A stretch of DNA of 64,000 bases from Bicyclus anynana. Its lineage: Eukaryota; Arthropoda; Insecta; Lepidoptera; Nymphalidae. Each line of letters starts with the position of its first letter. The first letter of the stretch is position 1. The DNA is taken from NCBI RefSeq assembly GCF_947172395.1, contig NC_069102.1, positions 9,082,442-9,146,441 of the forward strand. Direction: 5' to 3'. A program made the position numbers and the translations under genes. Below, piece after piece: positions 33,063-44,102 of this stretch. The notes beneath the pieces are model-generated. The model did not search any database. It was not told the origin of the DNA and worked only from the letters and a program-made list of their open reading frames with translations.

Positions 33063-36000
33063 ACTTTATAACAAAACATTACAACCGCCGACAAAATCCG
33101 AAACCGCAATAAACCTTCCTTACGCTCGAACGCAAAATAAAAGACAAGAGGCAAACGTCGTATTATTGCGCGAACCAGAACATTGAAAACTGATAAATTA
33201 TTTCCACCGATTGGAGGTTTATGGTTTCCTGCCCAATAGATTTGTTACGTCGCTAACAATCGGAATGAAAGCGGCAGACTGTCTCGAGAGGATGATTGAG
33301 TCGGGAGGTCTCCGCAAGGCACTCCGTAACTTTGCCAAACGTATTTGTAACTTTGCTGTACGTATTTGTTGAGGCTTACGACCCCAACGCTCTAATGTCG
33401 AAAAGATCTGCTCCGGGTCACGATAAAATTAAGGTGATGCTTTCATATTACTGTGGAGTTTCATGAATTACTGGCTATTGCATAAGGCTTTGCTCGTGTG
33501 CAAACTTTAGCAGTTATTTTTCCATCACTAGCACTTATTTTATAGACGAATAGACGAACGCTACTCTATGTTGGTTTTTGTAATTAACAACGTGAATTTA
33601 AAAGTTCATAATGATCATTCACAACGCAAACAAGCTCATTTTTGCATTTATTGAATTAGTACCTAAGGATTTTTCTTACATCGAATAAAGGAGGTTTATT
33701 GTTCTACCGGTATATATACGTACGTACTACTGGTTAAATAAGATTTGTATCTCAGGCAGAGTTCTATATTTTATATCTAAAAAACTAGATAGAGGGAGGT
33801 AAAAAAACTTTGATAGGACCTAAATGCCTTTTGGTTTAGTTGGTCTTGGTTATGTGGTTTTGGTACATGCCTTCCTGGTTTGGGTTTAACCCCACACAGG
33901 AAACTAGGACCAAAATATCAGGGTATCAATATTGAGCTTTTCTCAAAATATTTTTAGTGCTAGACCGGAATAAAAAAGATTATGGTGTTACACCCCGGTG
34001 TACAAGAGTGAACGTTAAGCCTTCAGTCCCGGTTATTATCAATAATATCTGATAGTGACCGTTACAGATTCAAACATTAAGTACCTATCACCCCTAAACT
34101 ATTAATCCTCTCAGCTCTACGGTAATACAATTGGAGCCCTGTTAGTGGGTCATTACAATTGGCTGATAATATTGGGAGTACATGAAAAATATAACTACTC
34201 TCTTACAAAGCACTAAATTTTGATACTCGATCAGTGCAAAACGCAGTGTATGTTTGTGAGGCAATAACTTTCGATTGGCCACTTTTTACTGGTTGGCCGT
34301 TAGCCGGCGGGCTTATAGAAACAAACTATCTGGATTAAACCAGATACACATGTGTAGGTTTGGACGGAATGGACTAAAAAGAATGTCGACATTTGTGCTT
34401 TTATTTACTGCACTTGGGGGAAAGGAAAAATCGATAGTTGTTACGTACAAGGTAACGTTGACTGTTATCTTATCTGATAGCGCGTTGAATGAACATGCGT
34501 CAACTTTTTTTTGACGGTTGAATATTAAAGTTGTTTAACACTGAATGTACCTAGTAGAAAATGGACACTTTGCCAGCTTGAATTCCTTTGTATATTATAA
34601 AAAAACGTCAACTCAACAGACACGGATTTTTAAATTCCTTGAGGTGATGCAGGTAGAGACGTGTGACATCGTAACCCGTTTACCAGAAAATCTTTTGTCA
34701 ACTCTCCTGTCATTTAGAGGCACACATACCACTACGTCATACCACCAAATCTAACTTTGAAAATATAAAATCCTAAATTGATCCGAACTGGGAATTGAAA
34801 CCTCTATGTTAAAAACCAAATTCTTATCAACTGTGCCAGTAAGATCGTCTTTTATTGTAGCGGAGATAAGGTCAGCCGAATCATTTTTTTAGAGTCCTGT
34901 GTCCCAACAAGGTAAAAACCTAGAAACAACTAATTTCAAAACTATTGAATAGTTAAACTCATCATCATTATTATCAACCCGTTATAACGGTGCACTAGAG
35001 AAAGGGTCAAGATTTCCTTCTTAGAGAAGTTGGACCTCCTCATAGTTGAACTGGAAAGGCATAAATCTACCTCATACTTCAGCTCAAAAGCTTTAATTTT
35101 CAATACTATTTCTCCGATTGCCTAACAAATTTTCCCGGTGTCGTTATTAACAGTGCAAACAAACCGAAGCGCTTGCAATTAAAACGATCGATTACTCATC
35201 GAATCTCATCCGATTTTGAGATGATACTGAAGTGAGTAAAAAGCAATTAGAACGCGGAGGCTCTCGGGTGTACGATGTTTTGTTGATAATTCAATAATCC
35301 GGCGCCAAGCGGATCTCTTTTCACTACGCCTCTTGTCCCCATCCAGCCCCTGTTCACCCCTCCTTTCCACTTCGAACGATTCCGATAACATTCTTGCGTA
35401 ATCAGTTATCTTGTTTTTTCATTTCCCACACAATATTTAAGGACTCCTTAAGTACTTTGCGAGAAGTTATTTAAGTCCCAAATATTGGCTCGATACAAAT
35501 AAAGTTAAATTGGCAAAGTTGTTTACGGGAAATATGGATACAGGTAAGGTGACATCTATTACGAATTTGTAAAAATGTTTACTAACTTTTTTATCGGAAT
35601 AAATTAGTTTAGTAAGATCTGTTCAAACTTTTCGGAGTTTGTCAAACATTTGGTATTTTATGAGGTTATGAAAGACTTTTTAACCGATTTTGTAAAAGGA
35701 CATTTCGCAATGTATTTTATTTAACTATTTTTTGAATGTTTTTGAAGGCGGTTCGATTTTTCTTGTTCTCCTCGATTTTTTCCAATTTTATAATTAAGAC
35801 TTAAATTTAAAATATCGTTTTGATTTGTTAATGGTATAGAATTTAAAGAAAATATAAGTACATTAAGCCAAATAACTGTGTAAAAGTTTGATGAGAATGA
35901 AGAAATAATGTAAATACGAATACGATACTTGCTAGTACCTCTACGGGAATAATGCGTGATGATTTTATTATGTTGGTATGTAACTACGTTCAAAACTAAA

Positions 36001-36081
36001 CTTGGCTTAAATCAAAAAAAAAATACATTAAAAGGAAATGTTAGATATAATAACTAAACATGGGCTAAATAAGTATTTATC
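33063..36081. other. Long unannotated stretch
   Basis: No gene is called. A weak SINE-A tail remnant (ATC repeats then ATCAACCCGTTATAACGG) may lie at 34959-34998. Short frames at 34275, 34545 and 35206 (minus) lack motifs. A GC-richer patch at 35260-35380 shows no splice pair. Confidence 0.45.
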
Positions 36082-36252
36082 TTTCACTGCGGCTAGTTGC
36101 CTCGACTGATGACAGATTGGCTCATTTTTTCCGCAAAGGATCAGCCTGGCTGTCCAGCGCGAAAATGCAGCCAGTATTCTTGCCACCATTCCACGTGGGC
36201 ATGATTTGTATAGTTATTTGGATAAGTCAGCTTAAGTTCCTTATTCTTTCTC
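36082..36252 (-). repeat. Repeat-Q, copy 1
   Basis: Reverse complement of 58811-58986 over the whole segment with a few differences. Landmarks: CATGCCCACGTGGAA, GGCAAGAATACTGGCTGCAT, CAGGCTGATCCTTTGCG, ATCAGTCGAGGCAACTAGCC. GC-rich and with no long frame, it could be a retroelement 3' untranslated end. Family unknown. Confidence 0.6.
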
Positions 36253-36329
36253 AAAAAAAAAAATCTTTAAACAATATCGTTTTTGTAGTGTGACGTACAT
36301 TTACCAATATCCCCCGCATCCCTGCGTTT

Positions 36330-36656
36330 CATCATCATTATCATCATCATTAGCAACCCATATTCGGCTCACTGCTGAGCTCGAGTCTCCTCTAAGAATG
36401 AGAGGGGTTAGGCCAATAGTCCACCACGCTGGCCCAATGTGGATCGGCAGACTTCACACACGCAGAGAATTAAGAAAATTCTCTGGTATGCAGGTTTCCT
36501 CACGATGTTTTCCTTCACCGTTTGAGATACGTGATATTTAATATCTTAAAATGCACATAACTGAAAAGTTGGAGGTGCATGCCCTGGACCGGATTCGAAC
36601 AAACACCCTCCGGAATCGGAGGTAGAGGTCATATCCACTGGGCTATCACAGCTAAT
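36330..36656 (-). mobile_element. SINE-A, full length with 12-bp target duplication
   Basis: Reference copy. In the minus direction the head has TGTGATAGCCCAGTGGATAT (A box) and GGATTCGAAC in reverse (B box), followed by the body and a (GAT)n tail. ATCCCTGCGTTT occurs directly outside both ends (36318-36329 and 36657-36668), an exact target-site duplication that proves retrotransposition. Confidence 0.95.
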
Positions 36657-36668
36657 ATCCCTGCGTTT

Positions 36669-37045
36669 GCCTCCGTGCAATAAGGCGGTCGATTTGTCGG
36701 CTTTGTGCTTAATAGAAAAATATCGCCGTCGGGTAGATGGCAGCACTGCACGGGGGGATGTTCAGACCCCAGCGTGTGGGGAAATGAAACAATTAATTAA
36801 ATTAGTAGTAAAATGTATGCTCGCACCGTGGGCGCGGCGCGGCGTCCACGCGAGCTTTTATTAAAACAATATATCTTTAAAATTGTTCGCCACTTAGCGG
36901 GTTGTTCGTTTCACTTTATATTATAATAAAGTTAATAGCTGTTGGCGTTTGTTTGAACATGATCCCGATGTATAAACTTGGGTACTGTTATTTCTATGTT
37001 TACGTATTTTAATAATTAAAATAATAGAATACTCTCAAGATAGTG
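36669..37045. other. Unannotated, partly GC-rich
   Basis: 36740-36860 includes GCACGGGGGGATGTTC and GGGCGCGGCGCGGCGTCCAC; no exon boundaries or repeat relatives. Confidence 0.4.
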
Positions 37046-37198
37046 TCTATACTAATATTATAAAGGATTGTTTGTTTGAACGCGCTTATCTCAAGAACTA
37101 ATGTTCCGATTTGGAAAATTCTTTCAGTGTTAGATAGCTCATTTATCGAGAAAGGCTTTATATCATCCTCATATTCCTACAGGCACGGGGACCACTAG
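37046..37198 (+). mobile_element. Helitron-C with lost 3' hairpin
   Basis: TCTATACTAATATTATAAAG start; the body is intact to CACGGGGACCACTAG. The GTGAAACCGCGCGG hairpin block normally before CTAG is gone, yet CTAG is followed by T. The base before TC is G rather than A. Confidence 0.7.
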
Positions 37199-37420
37199 TA
37201 TCTAAAGAATTTCACGTGGCACCAAAGCGTATTTGTAATAATAGTTAGAAGATAAATTGAGAAATAGAGAATATCATCGAGAATCTTGCAATAGGTACTT
37301 GTTATTTAGAGTACATAGGGTAGACTCAAAGGAGTTACGAGTAAGGTTGTCTGTTAGAAATTGCTTGCAGATATAAGGCCGCCTTTGCAAGGTCTTTTTA
37401 TACATATTTTTTTTCTATCT
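37199..37420. other. Unannotated
   Basis: Nothing recognised. Confidence 0.5.
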
Positions 37421-37494
37421 GTGTTGAATATTGTCATGTAATGTAAGTAACGGGTATGCGTTTACTAACATTATTACATGACATATTTACATTA
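37421..37494. repeat. Pre-miRNA-sized hairpin
   Basis: GAATATTGTCATGTAAT pairs with ATTACATGACATATTTAC, with inner pairing of GTAAGTAA to TTACTAAC around a loop near CGGGTATGCG. There are about 24-30 pairs with a two-base bulge and few mismatches. No expression evidence, so it is only a structural candidate. Confidence 0.5.
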
Positions 37495-38708
37495 TATATT
37501 TATAGTTTTTACACTTCCTGAGCATACAACTCGACATTGTATAGGCAATATTTCGGTATTATTTGTTTAAATAATTTTAGTTGTTTAGGTACTATATATT
37601 TACTTTATGAAATTAAGACAATTAGCTACCTTTTGTTCGCCTAAGTTACAACGCGCTAGTGACATATCTAATAATATAAAATATTTGGTTATAGCTTGGC
37701 AAGTTCGTTGATTACACTCTCTTTGATATGCGGTCGACGGGGTGAAAGGACTTCACGGGTGTGAGGTCGTGCGCGCGGGGCAGAGGGAAGGACTGCGCGG
37801 GTATGAAGTCGTGTGCGTGCTACATTGTTACGAACGACTTTGCCAAGCTATACTCCTATATTTTTTTATTGGCGCCTCTTTCTTAGCTTCTAGACGATTG
37901 TTTAAGAGTTAGTGATTTAATTATATAGATTTTCCTAAAAGGACGTAGAGTTCAAGAATGGAACAGTAGATAAAATATATTCATTACCAAAAGCTAAACA
38001 ATTCCAAAACAGTTTCGCAGCTAATCTACTTCAATTCGCGACCGCACCCGCCATTTATCATACGTCACCGTTTTCATTCATTATGGCCAGCTTACTTCGT
38101 GCCGATGGACTTTGATCTTTATTGTTTGTATACCACAAGACATAAATTACTTTGGCAAAATTAGCATACCAATTACCCGCACTAACTAATTTACACCCTA
38201 TACAGTTGGGTATAAAACATATATTGCCTTAATAAATTTACAACGTCACTGTTCTAATGTGTTAATAGCTTTACCTTTATAGCTTATTTTTGTCCGACTC
38301 ATTAGTGGATTGGTGTTGTTGAAATAATTAGTGAATCGTCAGTTTTCTATGTTTAATATAGACATAAAACACAAGGTTTTAAATTGGATGGTCAATTGCA
38401 TTCACTATAATACCCATAATATTTTTTGAAAAATTTAAATTTATTGAATTTGATGTGCACAGTTATCATCATCATTAACAATTCATAATTCATAATTCAT
38501 AATTCTTTATTTGCAAATTGTTAAGTACAGATCTTGATATAAATGTTGGCATACAATTTGCTATTAAATAGTATGCAAATTTTAAAAAATAATCTTATAA
38601 CTAAATTACATTGTCTATAATACACTAAAATTATTGAAATTTACTTAATGACTATGATGTTAAAATTATTAATTTGTTATTATGTCCGTTATATGTTAAT
38701 TATTAACA
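37495..38708. other. Mostly unannotated, with small tandem repeats
   Basis: 37744-37776 and 37785-37820 are two diverged GC-rich units (GGACTTCACGGGTGTGAGGT / GGACTGCGCGGGTATGAAGT). ATTCATA-type units repeat at 38479-38506. No gene seen. Confidence 0.45.
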
Positions 38709-38770
38709 ATACATTCGACTCACTGTTGACAATGAGTCTCCTCTCAGAATGAGAGGGGTTAGGCTAACCA
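38709..38770 (-). mobile_element. SINE-A tail fragment
   Basis: ACATTCGACTCACTGTTGAC, then CTCCTCTCAGAATGAGAGGG and GTTAGGCTAA. Only ~60 bases of the 3' end. Confidence 0.7.
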
Positions 38771-38850
38771 CCGACGACCTAACCTGACCTGACCTGCGTC
38801 AGGCCTTAAAATCCGCATTGGGCTAGCATGAGGCACGAGGCCAGCACGAG

Positions 38851-39034
38851 GCCATGAGGCACGTCGATTCTCTTTCTACAAACGTTAACGCTTTGAAAAT
38901 TAAAAAAAATAATGTAAAAAAAAGTATCAACAGGTCACGTGATCAAGTTGTCGATCGGATCTGTCATTCCTATACTTTTTGTTACTTTTCGAAGCGTTAG
39001 CGTTTGTAGAAAAAGAATCGACATGCCTCATGGC
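38851..39034. mobile_element. MITE-H copy
   Basis: GCCATGAGGCACGTCGATTC left, ACATGCCTCATGGC right. The long inverted repeats include the CTTTCTACAAACGTTAACGC arm and its complement. Confidence 0.7.
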
Positions 39035-39324
39035 TACAAGCCCAGGACCTTAAAATCCGCAGCCACAAGAGGTCACCGCTGGATTAACAACGCAGTGTTC
39101 TACTAATAGTTTACGGCTTTTCCCTCAAGTGTAAAGGGCTCGTGATAAAATCTCGGGCCAGTCGTAACGATTCACTCAGCGAGATGGCGCTCGGAGACCG
39201 CTAGCCTGTCATAGCCAGATACGCATCATTTTAGGAATGAAACATGCATTAGGCCGACCACATACACTCGTTTTCCGAATCCGTATTCCGAGTTCGGAAA
39301 ATCGAGTGCGTGAAACCATCACAA

Positions 39325-39368
39325 AGTCAAAGTCAAAGTCAAAATTCATTTATTTCAAATAGGCACGT
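39325..39368 (-). mobile_element. LINE-M type 3' tail
   Basis: Four AGTCAA-type units followed by ATTCATTTATTTCAAATAGG: the LINE-M terminus in reverse, abutting a Helitron. Confidence 0.55.
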
Positions 39369-39376
39369 CACACTGA

Positions 39377-39712
39377 TCCTACTAATATTATAAACGTGAA
39401 AGTTTGTATGGATGCTTGAATGTTTGTTACTCTTTAACGTCGAAGTTGAAGCGATTTGGCTGAAATTTGGAATGGAAATAGATTTTACTCTGGATTAACA
39501 CATAGGTTACTTTTTATACCGAAAAAAACCATGGTTTCCCGAGATTTACGAAAACTAATGAATTTGATGTTATGAATGTTTGTTACTCTTTCACGCCTCT
39601 TTGATTTGGTATTGAGATATATTATAGCATGGATTAACACATAGGCTACTTTTTATTCAGGAAAAATCCATGGTTCCCGAGGGATTTGTGAAAAACTGAA
39701 TTCCTCGCGGAA
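39377..39712 (+). mobile_element. Helitron-E, dimeric, 3' end lost
   Basis: Starts TCCTACTAATATTATAAACG after host A. The body motif (ATGTTTGTTACTCTTT ... ACACATAGG-TACTTTTTAT) occurs twice in tandem. It stops at ACTGAATTCCTCGCGG, just short of the usual CTAG terminus, and joins a SINE-D 3' end. The copy at 62221-62562 has the same dimer arrangement. Confidence 0.72.
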
Positions 39713-39830
39713 AAAGGGGTATGAATCTTCCTCCTAAGAAGTTAGCCCGCTTCCATCTTATTGCATCATCACTTACCATCAGGTGAGATTGTAGTCAAGG
39801 GCTAACTTGTAAAGAATAACAAAAAAGAGG
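39713..39830 (+). mobile_element. SINE-D 3' end joined to Helitron-E
   Basis: AAAAGGGGTATGAATCTTCC then AGTTAGCCCGCTTCCATCTT, CATCATCACTTACCATCAGG and GGGCTAACTTGTAAAGAATA. No gap separates it from the Helitron body. Confidence 0.82.
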
Positions 39831-39954
39831 TAAGTATGTCTGGTTATTGCAAGCAGGACCACAGTGTTATCGCTAACATCGGCGCGTTCGATTAACAAAG
39901 AGCTTAACCCCGCTCCACGCCATTTGTGTTTTCCCGGGCAGACAAATCGGTAAC

Positions 39955-40058
39955 AATCAAACGTGGGCCTCCACAATACGCCGTGCGCCTCGCCTGCTTT
40001 TAATTTGCCGAACGTGAATCGGATCGGTCTTCGTCGGGGCTGATCTTTGCCTCATTGG
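39955..40058 (+). repeat. Repeat-N, copy 1
   Basis: GCCTCCACAATACGCCGTGC, CTGCTTTTAATTTGCCGAAC and GGGGCTGATC match 41010-41105 in order and orientation. The minus-strand frame over it is broken in the other copy, so coding is not supported. Confidence 0.6.
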
Positions 40059-40269
40059 TCCAGTGTTTAGTCTATCACAGATTACGGCCCTGAGTTCGGG
40101 ATGGGCTAGATTTCTTTGCTTTACTTTCATTCCGAAGTTAGGAAATTGGTACCCATACCTCAAAGAGAACATTAATCCATCGGTCTTTGTCATTATGATT
40201 AACATCTGATAGTAACTGTTAACTATTGGTTGCTAACTATGGGCCACATAAGAAGGCTCTGACTCATAT

Positions 40270-40315
40270 AGCGGGTGATGGAATGAGCTATGCTTAGAGG
40301 ATCTCTCTCTCTCGA
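40270..40315 (+). mobile_element. LINE-B fragment, left of SINE insertion
   Basis: GATGGAATGAGCTATGCTTA + GAGGATCTCTCT corresponds to the MERAMLG-like segment at 7333, cut by the SINE-A. Confidence 0.7.
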
Positions 40316-40632
40316 TCATTCATCATTATCAACCCATATTCGGCTCACTGCTGAGCTCGAGTCTCTTCTCAGAATGAGAGGGGTTAGGCCAATAGTTCAC
40401 TATGCTGGCCCAATGCGGATTGGCAGACTTCACACACGCAGAGAATTATGAAAATTCTTTGGTATGCAGGTTTCCTCACGATGTTTATCCTTCACCGTTT
40501 TGAGACACGTGATATTTAATTTCTTAAAATGCACACAACTGAAAAAGTTGGAAGTGCATGTCCCCGACCGGATTCGAACCCACACCCTCCGGAATCGGAG
40601 GCAGAGGTCATATCCACTGGGCTATCACAGCT
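40316..40632 (-). mobile_element. SINE-A nested in LINE-B
   Basis: Near full length: ATTCATCATTATCAACCCAT tail side to GGGCTATCACAGCT head side, with both promoter boxes recognisable. The flanks TCTCTCTCGATCATT and CTCTGCATTATTG look like a worn target duplication inside LINE-B sequence. Confidence 0.92.
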
Positions 40633-40960
40633 CTCTGCATTATTGAATCAGAAATGAGGAGATCTGCATAAGAACCAGTAACTGACAACTCAACGAACCA
40701 CGATGCTGAAGTGGCAATGGGTACAACCCATTGCCACTTCAGCTTCGAAGAGCACAGTTCGAAGAGCCGATAGACGTTGGGATCCCAAGGTGCTGGAATG
40801 GCGACCCCGCAATTAAAAGCGCAATATTGGACGTCCCTTCACCAGGTGGAGGTGAGCATCGAGCGAGTCGCAGGTAGTCGTTGGATGCTGAGGATCGTAG
40901 TGTTTGGTAGACCCCAGAAAAGGCAAAAGAATCAAACAACCACTTGGTAGATCTAACTTC
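40633..40960 (+). mobile_element. LINE-B fragment, right of SINE insertion
   Basis: Resumes with CTCTGCATTATTGAATCAGA (the RIRNEEI segment), passes TTCGAAGAGCCGATAGACGT and GCTGGAATGGCGACCCCGC, then GAGCGAGTCGCAGGTAGTCG. It contains a perfect inverted repeat, 40705-40722 against 40726-40743, unlike the other copies. Frameshifts and lost 3' end make it non-functional. Confidence 0.75.
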
Positions 40961-41009
40961 CTTATCCCTGGCCTCTTTAGGAGGTCGTTAAAATAGGTTT
41001 ATAATGATG

Positions 41010-41105
41010 AAAACGCGCGCCTCCACTATGCCCCATGCGCATCGCTTGCTTTTAATTTACCGAACGTGCATCAGATCGAGGCTCCATTGAGGCTGATCGT
41101 TTAGA
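41010..41105 (+). repeat. Repeat-N, copy 2
   Basis: GCCTCCACTATGCCCCATGC, TTGCTTTTAATTTACCGAAC and GAGGCTGATC. Its partner at 39955-40058 lies on the other side of the LINE-B/SINE-A insertion. Confidence 0.6.
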
Positions 41106-41208
41106 ACATTCTGGGAAATCCCGATAGAGAGGTCACTGCTCTATGCGTCTACGATTGTAGCTAGAGTCATAGCGTGCGTAGCGGATTAGTCAATAGAAGC
41201 TGCTAGGC

Positions 41209-41446
41209 TATTCTGTAACGATATTTTTATTACTCGCAAGTGCGAGTTTCGAATTTAGCTAGCTCTGTTTAACACGATACTATAAAATGAGAAAGATAGC
41301 GGTGAATTCAATACTCTGTTTGTATAGTTTCGAATTTACCTCGCTCTGTTTAACACGATAATAAAGAATGAGAAAGATAGCGGTGAATTCAATACTCGCA
41401 CTTGCGCGTTATACAAAACATCGTTAGAGAATAGCCGTGCTGATTT
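41209..41446. mobile_element. MITE-I with internal duplication
   Basis: Ends CTATTCTGTAACGATATTTT and CATCGTTAGAGAATAGCC are inverted. The block TTTCGAATTTA...GCGGTGAATTCAATACTC occurs twice in tandem (about 41249-41325 and 41326-41398), making this copy longer than its relatives. Confidence 0.7.
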
Positions 41447-43060
41447 GGACTTCGTACTAATAATTTTTTTATATTAAATAGGCTTACGCTTGACTACAAT
41501 CATGCCTGGTAGCAATGCTAGAGCTTGCCTAGAAAAATGCCTATTCACTGTTGAAAGTACAATTGTCATATGTGTCAGGAAATATTGATACCGGAAGTGC
41601 ATTCCAAATCTTAAATGTAATAATATACAGATGTTATTTTTTCTACTTTCTTTTTGCCGCTAGGACAGAAACGTACATAAGTAGAGTCAATATATTATCT
41701 AATAATGTAATGTATGTATTTAGTATTACGCGTTTCGATATATTACCATGTAGAATGAACTGTTTACATTATACTGTGTTCTCAAATTTATTTTAATTAC
41801 TATTCCTCATAATAAGCAATACCAATCTGTTAGAACTGATACATAACGTGCAATTCCCGACAATGTAAAATACTTCCATGGTTTAGAACGAATTTACTTC
41901 CAGAATACCATTAAAGCAATATTTTTGATGTCAGGTTACAAAGGCAACTTTAACACGCTGCACTGCGGCACGACATTCATCTGTTACAGACAGACAAATG
42001 ACCGTAATACACGTAACAATATAACAAAAAACACGGCTTCAGTTTCAACGCTCTTAAATATTAAGACGATGAAGTTACCGTTCTAATCGAAGAGCTGGTC
42101 GACATTTTTGGGTAGGTATTTGAGGCAGGCTTATGCTTATCTTCTACACTACCCTAATAGAACCTAATGGAAATCAGGCTGGAGAGAGGGGCAATGTCAA
42201 TCCCTATGTCATCAAACTGAGGGATTTTTAAAAATAATCTCTAAAAATATCCTCGATAAATAATTCAGTCGGTACTTTTTAATTCTTTAGATAAATAGTT
42301 TTCTGACAAAGTTAATGAACCCATTAAATGATCTGTCTTATTTCTTTTTACTCTATCTACACATCAAAAAATTTCAGATTGCCTTAAGGATAATTTTACA
42401 TGAAAGATCCTCACCTTGGAGATATAGGGGATATAGGGGTTGATTTAGCCCCATACCCAACCAGATTTCTATTTCTGTAATAGGGTAGTACAGAAGAGGA
42501 ACAGGACAAGTTTGACTCAAATACATACCGAAAAAGACCAGCTTGCCTCAAATACATACCGAAAAATGTCGTCTAGCTCTCGGACCATTGTTGCTAGGAT
42601 GTCATCCCTCCCCAACCACCCCGGAAAGAACTCGTGTGAGAAATAGCTTCGAATATCTCGCGACTATCCGGAGATCCTTGTCCCTATTTCCACGGGATCG
42701 CGCCGAAATGACAACAGATTTAGGGTAAGCGTCAAGCGAGGTGTAAAATGTATCCGAGCGCACCAAGCCTTATATGACATTCTTTGCCACCTCGCATAAT
42801 ACACGCGACGAGCCGATTCCGTAATCTGCGTTATATTAAAAACATGTCGAGTAGCAAACTTGTCGGCCTTTGTGATGCTGGAGTGTGGATCTCGATGTTT
42901 TTTAGATATCCACATCCCGAAAGGAAACATCGAAATATCATCACTTGGTTATTTAGCACACCTTTTAACTTAGAAACACGTGTATTACCAAATATTCATT
43001 CATGAATGTGATGAATTACTACTATTTCATCATCGGATGAATCATCGGCTGATATGATGA
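41447..43060. other. Unannotated, with one short direct repeat
   Basis: CTCAAATACATACCGAAAAA at 42516-42535 recurs exactly at 42547-42566. A possible SINE-D scrap (CTTGACTACAATCATGCCTG) lies near 41487. Open frames at 42543-43005 on both strands overlap each other and have no recognisable family. Confidence 0.45.
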
Positions 43061-43150
43061 TTCATATCAGCTGATGGACGTCCACGTCCATAGGCCTTTT
43101 GTAGGGACTTCCAAACATCACGATCCTGATCCGCCTGTATCCAGTGAATT
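43061..43150 (-). mobile_element. LINE-B terminal fragment
   Basis: ATCAGCTGATGGACGTCCAC, CTTTTGTAGGGACTTCCAAA and CACGATCCTGATCCGCCTGT match the last ~90 bases of LINE-B. Confidence 0.75.
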
Positions 43151-44102
43151 ATATCCAATAGTGATTGGTGCTGTTTAAATCAACTCCTTAGTTAAACTAG
43201 TCAAAAATTTAGCCGTTCATGCCTAAATTATATACCTTTAACTATCTACACATACATTATAAAATAAATTCTTTTCTAAAACTAACTTCACAAATTGAAA
43301 GCTACATTGCGAGTTGGAAGATTATATTTTATTGAACTACGCTCTGTGGGTTTGAGTTAGAGCTTGGCTACAAATACACATTTAAATTGTTATATTAAAG
43401 GTATTTACTTCAACATAGCCATGTTGTATGTAGTTGAATATACGGTAGGTGAAAGACCTCTACAGATGTATGACAGAAACGAGTAGGTAAGACGTACGCG
43501 TAACATATCTGTATGTTATGATATCACTGGATCTGACTTTATTATGAACCAACTAAATAAATTTAAATGAAATATAAACGCCCGAAAACGTAACGTAAAT
43601 AAAATAGTAGAAAACAAAGGATACGTAAAAAGTTTCAAATACGTTTAAACTTGTCACCATAAACAAATCCAATAGATCAACTCTAAATGAACTTATAAAA
43701 TTTTGGAAATAATAAAGGTATTTTTGGAATGGAAACGCGAAAGTTTGAAAGTATCAAAGTTACGGTGAAAGTTGTAAGACACCCAAACAACGCCACCCGC
43801 TACGACGATCTTGTAATTAGCTGTAATCCGAACTCGCCAACTTCTGTAATACGAAGCTTAATTAAATATTGCGCTCCCATTGTTACCACTAAACAGCCTG
43901 TTAATTATTATTGAACCTTGAAGTTACTTACATGTTTCCTTTGCCTATTGTTAATTGAATTATTGTAATAATTTTAGCAAGCTCAATATAAGTTAGGGAT
44001 TTAAGTTAGGAATCATGGATGTGTATTTGTATTTTTAAAATTAAATTAAGTTGAATTTTAAGCTCCAACACGTCTATGCAAGTTTACGAAAATATAGTAC
44101 AA
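43151..44102. other. Unannotated
   Basis: The frame 43729-43914 begins METRKFESIKVTVKVVRHPN but shows no recognised domain, splice context or composition. Confidence 0.45.

Noticed and set aside
39957..40205. 82-codon minus-strand frame over Repeat-N
   Set aside because: The second Repeat-N copy has a stop in the corresponding frame, so the frame is not conserved.
42543..43005. Cluster of overlapping frames in a GC-richer patch
   Set aside because: Frames on both strands compete and none has a recognisable family motif or paired splice sites.
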